DNA of 64,000 nt from Pararheinheimera marina (lineage in GTDB: Bacteria; Pseudomonadota; Gammaproteobacteria; Enterobacterales; Alteromonadaceae). Position numbers and translations under genes: made by a program. This document shows, piece by piece, positions 1 to 7,323 of this stretch. Within the stretch, counting starts at the first letter, position 1. The number at the start of each line of letters is the position of its first letter. The stretch spans positions 62,001-126,000 of the forward strand of contig NZ_JBHSGB010000009.1 in NCBI RefSeq assembly GCF_042654345.1, in the 5' to 3' direction. The notes below the pieces were generated by a model. It saw only the letters and a list, made by a program, of their open reading frames with translations, searched no databases and was not told the DNA's origin.

Positions 1-483
1 TGGTCACTGAATGCACAGTGGTGGGACGCTTTCTACGGTTTTATCCCAGGTTCTGTCGGTGAAACCTCTTTCCTGGCACTGATGATTGGTGGCCTGGCGC
101 TTATTTACTTCCGTATTGCTTCATGGCGCATTGTTGCTGGTGTGATGATGGGTACTATCGTCTTTGCAACCATGTTTAACCTGATCGGTTCTGCAACTAA
201 CCCGATGTTTGCAATGCCTTGGTACTGGCATATCGTGTTAGGTGGATTCGCCATCGGTATGTTCTTTATGGCAACTGACCCAGTTTCCGCGTCTTTTACC
301 GACAAAGGTAAATGGGCATACGGCATTCTGATTGGCTTTATGGTTGTGATGATCCGTGTGGTGAACCCTGCCTATCCTGAGGGCATGATGTTGGCGATTC
401 TGTTCGCTAACCTGTTTGCTCCTTTATTCGATTACATGGTTGCTCAGGCGAACATCAAACGGAGGCTTGCTCGTAATGTCTAG
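1..483 (+). CDS. nqrB: Na+-NQR subunit B, 3' part only
   Basis: Last 160 codons of NqrB, cut by the left edge of the window. NqrB is the large membrane subunit of the sodium-translocating NADH:quinone oxidoreductase; it carries covalent FMN, riboflavin and the quinone site in the inner membrane. The visible part shows several hydrophobic helices and the family-like segment WDAFYGFIPGSVGET near its start, ending in a basic tail RRLARNV. The covalent-FMN threonine lies upstream and cannot be seen. The stop overlaps the nqrC start by 8 bases, so the two are probably translationally coupled. Identification rests on this sequence and on nqrC-F following in the usual order. Confidence 0.95.
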   Translation, partial: WSLNAQWWDAFYGFIPGSVGETSFLALMIGGLALIYFRIASWRIVAGVMMGTIVFATMFNLIGSATNPMFAMPWYWHIVLGGFAIGMFFMATDPVSASFTDKGKWAYGILIGFMVVMIRVVNPAYPEGMMLAILFANLFAPLFDYMVAQANIKRRLARNV

Positions 484-1261
484 CAATAACGATTCTATCG
501 GCAAAACCTTTTTTGTTGTGATTGCCCTGTGTCTGGTTTGCGCTATTTTTGTAGCGACTGCAGCTGTACAGCTGCGTCCGAAACAAGCCGAAAATAAGGT
601 ACTGGATTCGCAGAAAAACATTCTGGTCGCAACAGGCCTGTTGTCTGGCACTAATGTCAAAGAGCTGTACAGCAAACATATTCAGGAACGTTATGTGGAC
701 CTGAATACCGGTGAATTTGTGGAAAAGCCAGCTGGTTATGAATACCGCAAAGCGATGAAAGACCCAGCCAGCAGTGTGAAGCTGGATGGTGCTGATGACC
801 TTGCGTCTATTAAGTCGCGCGCCAATATCGCTCCTGTGTACTTTGCTTATAACAACGGTGTTGAATCGGGCGAACTGTCAGCCATTGTTCTGCCTATCCA
901 TGGCTATGGCTTATGGTCAACCATGCATGCGTTTCTGGCGTTAGACAAAGACGGCAATACCATTAAGGGTCTTAACTACTACGAACACGGCGAAACTCCG
1001 GGGTTAGGTGGTGAAGTTCAGAATCCAAAATGGGTTGCTCAATTTGTCGGTAAGAAACTGTTAGATGATGCAGGCCAGCCTGCGATCAAAGTACTGAAAC
1101 CAGGTAATGCAAACCCAGCTTCAGCTTCTGAAGTGGATGGTTTATCTGGTGCCACTCTGACCAGTAACGGCGTGCAACATACTTTTGATTTCTGGACTGG
1201 TGCCAAGGGCTTTGCCCCATTCCTGGCGAAAGTTCGTGATGGAGCATTAAACAATGGCTAG
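476..1261 (+). CDS. nqrC: Na+-NQR subunit C, covalent FMN carrier
   Basis: 261-residue NqrC. One N-terminal membrane helix (about residues 10-32) anchors a periplasmic FMN-binding domain. The flavinylation motif DGLSGATLTS is present near residues 221-230; the acceptor threonine, by my count residue 227, matches the position known in the family (Thr225 in Vibrio cholerae). The ATG at 476 is chosen because GGAGG lies just upstream and because the protein then begins MSSNNDSIGKTF; an upstream in-frame ATG would run deep into nqrB. It overlaps nqrB by 8 bases and nqrD by 8 bases. The flavin is attached by ApbE, whose gene is not in this window. Confidence 0.97.
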   Translation: MSSNNDSIGKTFFVVIALCLVCAIFVATAAVQLRPKQAENKVLDSQKNILVATGLLSGTNVKELYSKHIQERYVDLNTGEFVEKPAGYEYRKAMKDPASSVKLDGADDLASIKSRANIAPVYFAYNNGVESGELSAIVLPIHGYGLWSTMHAFLALDKDGNTIKGLNYYEHGETPGLGGEVQNPKWVAQFVGKKLLDDAGQPAIKVLKPGNANPASASEVDGLSGATLTSNGVQHTFDFWTGAKGFAPFLAKVRDGALNNG

Positions 1262-1880
1262 TGCAAAAGAAATTAAGACCTTAGTCTTTGGTCCGGTTTT
1301 TGCGAACAACCCAATTGCCTTACAGGTTCTCGGTATTTGTTCAGCTCTGGCCGTAACCACTAAATTGGATAAAGCCTTAGTTATGGGTATTGCCCTGACT
1401 TTGGTAACAGCTTTCTCCAGCATGTTTATCTCTATGATCCGTAATCACATTCCTTCGAGTGTGCGGATTATCGTGCAGATGACCATTATTGCTTCATTGG
1501 TCATTGTTGTTGATCAGGTCCTGAAAGCCTTTGCTTACAACGTGGCGAAAGAGCTGTCAGTTTTCGTTGGTCTGATTATCACCAACTGTATCGTGATGGG
1601 CCGTGCCGAAGCTTATGCCATGAAGAGTCCTCCACTGATGAGCTTCCTGGACGGTATAGGTAACGGTTTAGGCTACACAGTGTTATTGCTGATCGTTGCC
1701 TTTATTCGTGAACTGTTCGGTTCAGGTACTGTGTTCGGTGTAGAGATCCTGCCTTTGATCAGTGCTGGTGGCTGGTATCAGCCAATGGGTCTGTTGTTGA
1801 TGCCTCCAAGTGCATTCTTCATCATCGGCCTGTTTATCTGGGTTCTGCGGACATTCCGCCCTGAACAGCAAGAGAAGTAA
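1254..1880 (+). CDS. nqrD: Na+-NQR subunit D
   Basis: 208-residue integral membrane subunit with about six helices. NqrD and NqrE are homologous, inversely oriented subunits that together hold a 2Fe-2S (formerly single-iron) centre at their interface; the ligand cysteines are visible here at residues 29 (VLGICSAL) and 112 (IITNCIVM), the same numbers as in Vibrio cholerae. The start ATG overlaps the end of nqrC by 8 bases and has GGAG about nine bases upstream. Part of the nqr operon; no departure from the family is seen. Confidence 0.97.
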   Translation: MASAKEIKTLVFGPVFANNPIALQVLGICSALAVTTKLDKALVMGIALTLVTAFSSMFISMIRNHIPSSVRIIVQMTIIASLVIVVDQVLKAFAYNVAKELSVFVGLIITNCIVMGRAEAYAMKSPPLMSFLDGIGNGLGYTVLLLIVAFIRELFGSGTVFGVEILPLISAGGWYQPMGLLLMPPSAFFIIGLFIWVLRTFRPEQQEK

Positions 1881-1891
1881 GAGGGGCTGAC

Positions 1892-2500
1892 ATGGAACAT
1901 TATTTAAGTTTATTCGTTCGCGCTGTCTTCATTGACAACCTGGCGTTATCTTTCTTCTTGGGGATGTGTACCTTTATTGCCGTCTCTAAGCAGATTAAAA
2001 CGGCTTTCAGCTTAGGTATTGCGGTAACCTTCGTACTGGCACTGTCAGTACCAGTCAACCAACTGGTATATCACAATCTGCTGGCACCTGGTGCTTTAAC
2101 CTGGGCGGGTTTACCAGAAGCCGATTTAAGCTTCCTTGGTTTCATTACTTATATCGGTGTCATCGCTGCATTAGTACAGATTGTTGAGATGTTCCTCGAC
2201 AAGTACGTGCCAGCGCTTTACAACGCCTTAGGGATTTTCTTACCACTGATCACAGTAAACTGTGCAATTTTCGGTGCTGTGGCCTTTATGGTTGAGCGTG
2301 ATTATGCCTTCGGTGAAAGTGTGGTGTTTGGTTTAGGTAGCGGTATTGGCTGGACTATGGCTATTACCCTGATGGCAGCTGTCAGTGAAAAACTGAAGTA
2401 TGCAGATATCCCTGCGGGTCTGCGTGGTTTGGGTTCACGTTTTATCATGGTAGGCCTGATGGGATTGGGTTTTATGTCCTTCTCTGGCGTATCGCTGTAA
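1892..2500 (+). CDS. nqrE: Na+-NQR subunit E
   Basis: 202-residue membrane subunit, partner of NqrD. Cysteines at residues 26 (FLGMCTFI) and, by my count, 124 (ITVNCAIF) are the iron-sulphur ligands expected of this family. About six membrane helices. It starts 11 bases after nqrD behind a GAGGGG ribosome-binding site. The subunit acts in the inner membrane in electron transfer between the NqrF iron-sulphur centre and the NqrC FMN, coupled to sodium export. Confidence 0.97.
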   Translation: MEHYLSLFVRAVFIDNLALSFFLGMCTFIAVSKQIKTAFSLGIAVTFVLALSVPVNQLVYHNLLAPGALTWAGLPEADLSFLGFITYIGVIAALVQIVEMFLDKYVPALYNALGIFLPLITVNCAIFGAVAFMVERDYAFGESVVFGLGSGIGWTMAITLMAAVSEKLKYADIPAGLRGLGSRFIMVGLMGLGFMSFSGVSL

Positions 2501-2525
2501 GTAATTGCTGTAAAAGGAAAGATCA

Positions 2526-3752
2526 ATGCAAGAGATATATCTTGGCGTTGGAATGTTCACCCTGCTGGTTGTTGCCCTGGTTATCATGATCCTGGCAGCC
2601 AAAGCCAAACTGGTTTCTGCAGGTGACATTACCATCAACATTAATGGTGATCCGAGTCTGGCGCTCAAAACCAAAGCCGGCGGCAAATTACTTGGCGCTC
2701 TGGCCGACAGAGGTATCTTCCTGTCATCAGCCTGTGGTGGTGGCGGTTCATGCGGTCAATGCCGTGTGCACGTCCATGCTGGCGGTGGCGATGTATTACC
2801 TGTTGAAATGGGTCACCTGAACAAAGGCGAACGCCGTGAAGGTTGCCGTCTGGCCTGTCAGGTCAGTGTAAAGACCGACATGGACATCGAAGTGGAACCG
2901 GAAATATTCGGTATCAAGAAGTGGGCTTGTACTGTTATTTCTAACGATAACAAAGCCACTTTTATTAAAGAACTGAAGCTGGGTATTCCGGATGGTGAAT
3001 CGGTTCCGTTCCGTGCTGGTGGCTATATTCAGATCGAGGCCCCTGCTCATCATGTGAAGTATGCGGATTACGATATTCCTGAACAATACCGTGGTGACTG
3101 GGAACGCTTTAAATTCTTCACTCTGGAATCGAAAGTGGATGAGCCGACTATTCGTGCTTACTCTATGGCCAACTATCCGGAAGAAGAAGGCATTATCATG
3201 CTGAACGTGCGTATTGCTACGCCGCCGCCAAACAACCTGACCCTGCCGTGCGGCAAGATGTCTTCGTACATCTGGAGCTTGAAAGCAGGTGATAAAGTGA
3301 CTATTTCTGGTCCATTTGGTGAATTCTTCGCCAAAGACACTGAAGCTGAAATGGTGTTTATCGGTGGTGGTGCTGGTATGGCGCCAATGCGTTCACATAT
3401 TTTCGACCAGCTGCGTCGTCTGAAATCAAAACGTAAGATCACCTTCTGGTACGGTGCCCGTTCCAAACGTGAAATGTTCTACGTGGAAGATTTCGACATG
3501 TTGCAAGCTGAAAACGAAAACTTCCAGTGGCATGTGGCCTTGTCCGATCCTCAACCTGAAGATAACTGGACTGGTTACACCGGCTTCATTCACAACGTGA
3601 TTTATGAGAATTACCTGAAGAACCATAAAGCTCCGGAAGATTGTGAGTTCTATATGTGTGGTCCTCCAATGATGAACAAAGCCGTGATCAATATGCTGAA
3701 AGATTTAGGCGTAGAAGACGACAACATTTTGTTGGACGACTTCGGCGGTTAA
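2526..3752 (+). CDS. nqrF: Na+-NQR subunit F, NADH dehydrogenase module
   Basis: 408-residue subunit that oxidises NADH and feeds electrons into the complex. Order: one N-terminal helix (about 5-25); a plant-type 2Fe-2S ferredoxin domain with ligands Cys70, Cys76, Cys79 and Cys111; then an FAD/NAD reductase domain with the RAYSMANYP flavin motif, the GGGAGMAPM nucleotide loop and the C-terminal MCGPPMM segment. It is preceded by AAAGGAAAG and followed by a strong terminator, so it closes the nqrA-F transcription unit. apbE, which follows nqrF in vibrios, is absent here; nqrM comes next. Confidence 0.98.
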   Translation: MQEIYLGVGMFTLLVVALVIMILAAKAKLVSAGDITININGDPSLALKTKAGGKLLGALADRGIFLSSACGGGGSCGQCRVHVHAGGGDVLPVEMGHLNKGERREGCRLACQVSVKTDMDIEVEPEIFGIKKWACTVISNDNKATFIKELKLGIPDGESVPFRAGGYIQIEAPAHHVKYADYDIPEQYRGDWERFKFFTLESKVDEPTIRAYSMANYPEEEGIIMLNVRIATPPPNNLTLPCGKMSSYIWSLKAGDKVTISGPFGEFFAKDTEAEMVFIGGGAGMAPMRSHIFDQLRRLKSKRKITFWYGARSKREMFYVEDFDMLQAENENFQWHVALSDPQPEDNWTGYTGFIHNVIYENYLKNHKAPEDCEFYMCGPPMMNKAVINMLKDLGVEDDNILLDDFGG

Positions 3753-3767
3753 GCCAAAGCAACTTGC

Positions 3768-3797
3768 AAAAGCCAGCCTCGAGCTGGCTTTTGTTTT
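3768..3797 (+). terminator. Intrinsic terminator after nqrF
   Basis: Perfect 10-bp stem, AAAAGCCAGC (3768-3777) against GCTGGCTTTT (3783-3792), loop CTCGA, followed by GTTTT. It lies 15 bases after the nqrF stop. Confidence 0.9.
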
Positions 3798-3898
3798 ATG
3801 TGCCAGAGCTATCACTTTCGATACTGGCAATTGCGGCAGATCAGCAGGCTCAACTGTGCTACACTGCCGCCAGTTATTTAATTCCCTTCAGGTGTGGT

Positions 3899-4111
3899 AT
3901 GGAAGTTTATATTCTGACTTTTGTGGTGCTGCTGGTCGTTATCCTTGCGATGGCAGTGGGTTATATACTGCAACAAAAAACCATAGCAGGTAGCTGTGGT
4001 GGCTTAGGCGCTTTAGGGATAGAAAAAGCCTGTGACTGTGATACGCCGTGTGAGCGCCGCAAAGAACGCTTACGCAAAGAACAGCAGTGGCAGCAGAATA
4101 AAATTATCTGA
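3899..4111 (+). CDS. nqrM: Na+-NQR maturation factor NqrM
   Basis: 70-residue small membrane protein: one N-terminal helix (about residues 4-24), then SCGGLGALGIEKACDCDTPC, and a charged lysine/arginine-rich tail. The four-cysteine pattern and the position after nqrF identify it as NqrM (formerly DUF539), which is needed to insert iron between NqrD and NqrE. The ATG at 3899 gives this compact protein; a longer upstream reading in the same frame runs through nqrF and the terminator and is spurious. Because a strong terminator lies upstream it probably has its own promoter. apbE, often between nqrF and nqrM, is missing. Confidence 0.93.
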   Translation: MEVYILTFVVLLVVILAMAVGYILQQKTIAGSCGGLGALGIEKACDCDTPCERRKERLRKEQQWQQNKII

Positions 4112-4163
4112 CACTGAGCAGGTTTTCTGGTTTGAACAAAGCCTTCGGTGTTGTTTTAAATGG

Positions 4164-4185
4164 CCTGCCTTTGCAGGTCTTTTTA
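4164..4185 (+). terminator. Probable terminator after nqrM
   Basis: Short hairpin CCTGC (4164-4168) with GCAGG (4173-4177) followed by TCTTTTTATT. The stem is only 5 bp, but the T-run and position between nqrM and the aminopeptidase gene suit an intrinsic terminator. Confidence 0.5.
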
Positions 4186-4203
4186 TTCACAGGGTAAATC
4201 AAT

Positions 4204-5748
4204 ATGGCATTTCCAATTTCAGTGGCGGTTGCCGATCTGACCGCTGCACTTTCTGACCCGCGTTGGGACGCATTGCTGATCGTGGCTGAAGACTTTACTG
4301 CATTGCCTTCAGCTTCGTTACAGGCCGCCGTCTCTCAGTTTCAACAAATTGACCAACGTATTGGCAAAGAAGCTGTGCTCTGCCTGACGGAGGTTGCTCC
4401 TGGGCAGCGACTGATCCTCAGTGCGACGGGGCCGTTGAACCGTGACTATGACGATGTCCGTGCTTTTGCCGACGCCGCGAAACAAGGGATCAGCCAGGCG
4501 AAATCTGCAGGCGCCCGTTCGCCGTTATTGCTGGTGTTGGCTCCGCAGAGCCCTGTATATCAGCAAGCTAAAGCGGTTGCTTACTTAGGTGCATGTCAGG
4601 CGCTGTGGCAGCCTCTGGAAGGTCGTGAAGCCTTGGGTGAAACCAAGGTCGAGCCTGTGCAACAAGTAGGTGTGGTCGGCATTAGTGATGCAGATGCAGA
4701 CTACCTGAATGCTGTCGAAGCTGGTAAACGTCTGGCCCGTGACTTATGTGGAACCGAACCAGAGCGGATGGCGCCCCGTCGTTTTGCTGACTATTGCACA
4801 GAGGCTTTTGCTGGCACTCCGGTCTCTGTCAGTGTGGAACGGGATGTGATGAAGCTGAACCAGGACTACCCGTTACTGATGGCGGTCGCCCGTTGTTCAC
4901 TGCAGGTTGAGCGGCATAAACCGGCCGTTATCCGGCTGGAATACCAGGGTGATGGCCCGGTGGAGCAAACTTTGCTTTTTGCAGGCAAAGGTCTGGTGTA
5001 TGACACAGGTGGCGCTGACCTGAAAACAGGTGGCGCTATGGCTGGTATGAGCCGCGACAAAGGCGGTGCCGCTGCTGTAGCTGGTTTCTTAAAAACTGTG
5101 GCCTTATTGAAGCCAAAAGGCCTGAAAGTGATCGCGGAAATTGGTGCTGTGCGTAACAGCATCGGTGCGGATGCCTTTGTACCGGATGAAATTATCCAAA
5201 GCCATGCCGGTGTGCGGGTACGCATTGGCAACACAGACGCTGAAGGCCGTTTGGTACTGGCCGATTTGTTGTCTCATTTACGTGAGGATGCGAAATCAGC
5301 AGTCAATCCGGTGCTGTATTCTATTGCCACCTTAACCGGCCATGCGGCCCGGGCGGTTGGTCCTTACAGTGCTTTGGTTGAAAACGGGGTTGCCCGTCAA
5401 CAGCAGTTATCTGCACAGTTGGCTGAGCTGGGGGATCTGTGGGCGGATCCAAGTGAAATTTCACGCAGTCGCCGCGAAGACTTCAGCTTTATTAAAGGGC
5501 GGAGTTGTGCCGATGACATTTTAAGCTGTAACAATGCGCCGTCTTCTGTGACACCTCGAGGTCATCAGTTCCCGATGGCATTTTTGGTGGCGGCCGCAGG
5601 TTTAGACCAGCATGCGCTGGCCAGCGAAACGCCTTTACCCTACTGCCATATTGATATCGCTGGCAGCGGTGTGGATGGTGGTGACTGGCAACACAGCAAA
5701 CCCTCTGCGGCGCCAGTGCAGGCCCTCGCTGCGTTGTACTGCCGCTAA
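4204..5748 (+). CDS. M17-family leucyl aminopeptidase-like metallopeptidase
   Basis: 514 residues, the usual length for M17 leucine aminopeptidases, which remove N-terminal residues from peptides in the cytoplasm using two divalent metals. The C-terminal catalytic domain carries the expected metal and catalytic residues: Lys and Asp in GKGLVYDTGG, the second Lys in GGADLKTGG, Asp in MSRDKGGAA, and Asp, Glu and Arg in NTDAEGRLVLAD. The N-terminal half is the divergent M17 macro-like domain. It is clearly not PepA itself in detail (GGADLKTG replaces the usual GGISLKP), so I assign only the family. It stands alone between two terminators. Confidence 0.9.
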   Translation: MAFPISVAVADLTAALSDPRWDALLIVAEDFTALPSASLQAAVSQFQQIDQRIGKEAVLCLTEVAPGQRLILSATGPLNRDYDDVRAFADAAKQGISQAKSAGARSPLLLVLAPQSPVYQQAKAVAYLGACQALWQPLEGREALGETKVEPVQQVGVVGISDADADYLNAVEAGKRLARDLCGTEPERMAPRRFADYCTEAFAGTPVSVSVERDVMKLNQDYPLLMAVARCSLQVERHKPAVIRLEYQGDGPVEQTLLFAGKGLVYDTGGADLKTGGAMAGMSRDKGGAAAVAGFLKTVALLKPKGLKVIAEIGAVRNSIGADAFVPDEIIQSHAGVRVRIGNTDAEGRLVLADLLSHLREDAKSAVNPVLYSIATLTGHAARAVGPYSALVENGVARQQQLSAQLAELGDLWADPSEISRSRREDFSFIKGRSCADDILSCNNAPSSVTPRGHQFPMAFLVAAAGLDQHALASETPLPYCHIDIAGSGVDGGDWQHSKPSAAPVQALAALYCR

Positions 5749-5760
5749 ACACAACCTGCA

Positions 5761-5793
5761 AAAACCCGGAGCTCAGCTTCGGGTTTTGTCTTT
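5761..5793 (+). terminator. Intrinsic terminator after the M17 peptidase
   Basis: Stem AAAACCCGGAGC (5761-5772) with GCTTCGGGTTTT (5776-5787), 12 bp including one G-T pair, loop TCA, followed by GTCTTT. Confidence 0.85.
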
Positions 5794-5857
5794 CTGTTAC
5801 AGCAGCTACTCCGCAGGCTGCTATGCTATAGCCCTCTGAAGATATTGAGAAAGTTAA

Positions 5858-7156
5858 ATGCACACTTTGCTGGATACTTGGTTTCGGATCAGTGAACGCC
5901 AAAGCTCTGTGAAAAAGGAGCTGGTAGCGGGACTGACTACCTTTATGGCCATGAGTTACATCCTGTTTGTGAACCCAAGCATGTTGGCACAAACCGGTAT
6001 GGATGCAGGTGCTGTATTTGTGGCTACGTGCCTGGCAGCCGCATTTGGTTCGGTCTTGATGGGGTTATTGGCAAATCTTCCTGTCGCTTTAGCGCCGGGT
6101 ATGGGGCTAAATGCATTTTTTACGTACGTGATAGTGCTGGAGCAGGGCTACGCCTGGCAGACGGCATTGGCAGCTGTGTTCTGCTCCGGCGTGTTGTTTT
6201 TGTTGCTGAGTATTTTCCGGATCCGTGAATGGATTATTCAAAGCATCCCATTTGCACTGAAGATGGGCATTGCCGCAGGTATTGGCATGTTCCTCGCGCT
6301 GATCGCGTTAAAGACAGCGGCAGTGATAGTGGCAAGCCCAGCCACTCTGGTGACATTAGGCGACCTGCATGATCCGAAAGTACTGCTGGCTATCTTGGGC
6401 TTTTTTCTGATTTTTGCCTTGGCTCACCGCAAACAACATGCCGCGGTCTTTATCAGTATTGTCCTGATCAGTTTGATTGGTCTGGCTCGCGGTGATACCG
6501 AGTTTCATGGAATGCTCTCACTACCACCCAGTCTGGCGCCTACATTGCTTCAACTGGATTTTGCTGCAGCCCTGCAGTGGGCAATGATCCCGGTAATTCT
6601 TAGTTTGTTGTTTCTGGACTTGTTTGATACCTCTGGCACCTTGGTGGCTGTCAGCCAAAGAGCTGGCCTGATGAAAGCCAATGGCCAAATTTCTCAGCTG
6701 GATAAAGCTTTACTGGCCGACAGCTCGGCTACCATCGCCGGCTCTTTGTTGGGCACCTCAACCACGACCAGCTACGTCGAAAGTACCGCCGGTGTTGCTG
6801 CAGGTGGTCGGACCGGCCTGACAGCTGTCGTCACAGGCTTGTGTTTTCTGGCGGCGCTTTGGTTATCGCCGTTAGCGGCTATGGTGCCGCCTTATGCGAC
6901 AGCCGGCGCTCTGTTTTATGTCGCGACATTAATGCTCAGCAGCCTGCAGCATGTGCACTGGGAGGAGATCACAGAAGCCGTGCCTGTGGTGGTGGTTCTG
7001 GTGATGATGCCGCTGACCTTTTCCATTGCCGATGGTATTGGCATGGGCTTTATCAGTTACACAGTGCTTTGTGCCTTAACCGGACGTTGGTCACAAACCA
7101 GTATCAGCGTCTGGTTGCTGACCGCCGTTTTTGTCGCAAAATTCGTATTTTCCTAA
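5858..7156 (+). CDS. NCS2-family purine permease (AzgA/GhxP-like branch)
   Basis: 432-residue polytopic inner-membrane protein of the nucleobase:cation symporter-2 family, COG2252-type branch. Typical signatures: TTFMAMSYILFVNP near residue 30, LAPGMGLNAFFTY near residue 80, and LFDTSGTLVAVS near residue 255. Members of this branch import adenine, guanine or hypoxanthine with protons; which base cannot be told from sequence alone. Start ATG has GAGAAAG upstream. The 109-base gap before it holds the previous gene's terminator and too little room for a purine riboswitch. Monocistronic by spacing. Confidence 0.9.
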   Translation: MHTLLDTWFRISERQSSVKKELVAGLTTFMAMSYILFVNPSMLAQTGMDAGAVFVATCLAAAFGSVLMGLLANLPVALAPGMGLNAFFTYVIVLEQGYAWQTALAAVFCSGVLFLLLSIFRIREWIIQSIPFALKMGIAAGIGMFLALIALKTAAVIVASPATLVTLGDLHDPKVLLAILGFFLIFALAHRKQHAAVFISIVLISLIGLARGDTEFHGMLSLPPSLAPTLLQLDFAAALQWAMIPVILSLLFLDLFDTSGTLVAVSQRAGLMKANGQISQLDKALLADSSATIAGSLLGTSTTTSYVESTAGVAAGGRTGLTAVVTGLCFLAALWLSPLAAMVPPYATAGALFYVATLMLSSLQHVHWEEITEAVPVVVVLVMMPLTFSIADGIGMGFISYTVLCALTGRWSQTSISVWLLTAVFVAKFVFS

Positions 7157-7323
7157 GGCAAGACTCTTGGGCTGGGTCATATGGAACTGCGAGGCAAAAA
7201 CAGCCAGGGTTTGTCACCTCAGATGACGACTCTGCAAAGGACTTAATTGCTTGTAGTTCGGTGATGCTCTTTGTATGCTGGTGGTCTTAATTCAGGACAA
7301 CGGTTGAACAGCCCTAGGTATTC

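Noticed and set aside
3656..3898. Longer reading frame upstream of nqrM
   Set aside because: It overlaps nqrF and crosses a terminator; the conserved NqrM begins at 3899.
4866..5234. Long antisense reading frames inside genes, such as this one in the M17 gene
   Set aside because: Shadow frames of strongly coding genes, with no start signals and low-complexity translation.
5794..5857. Purine riboswitch before the NCS2 permease
   Set aside because: Only about 64 bases remain after the terminator, without the three-helix junction or conserved loop bases.
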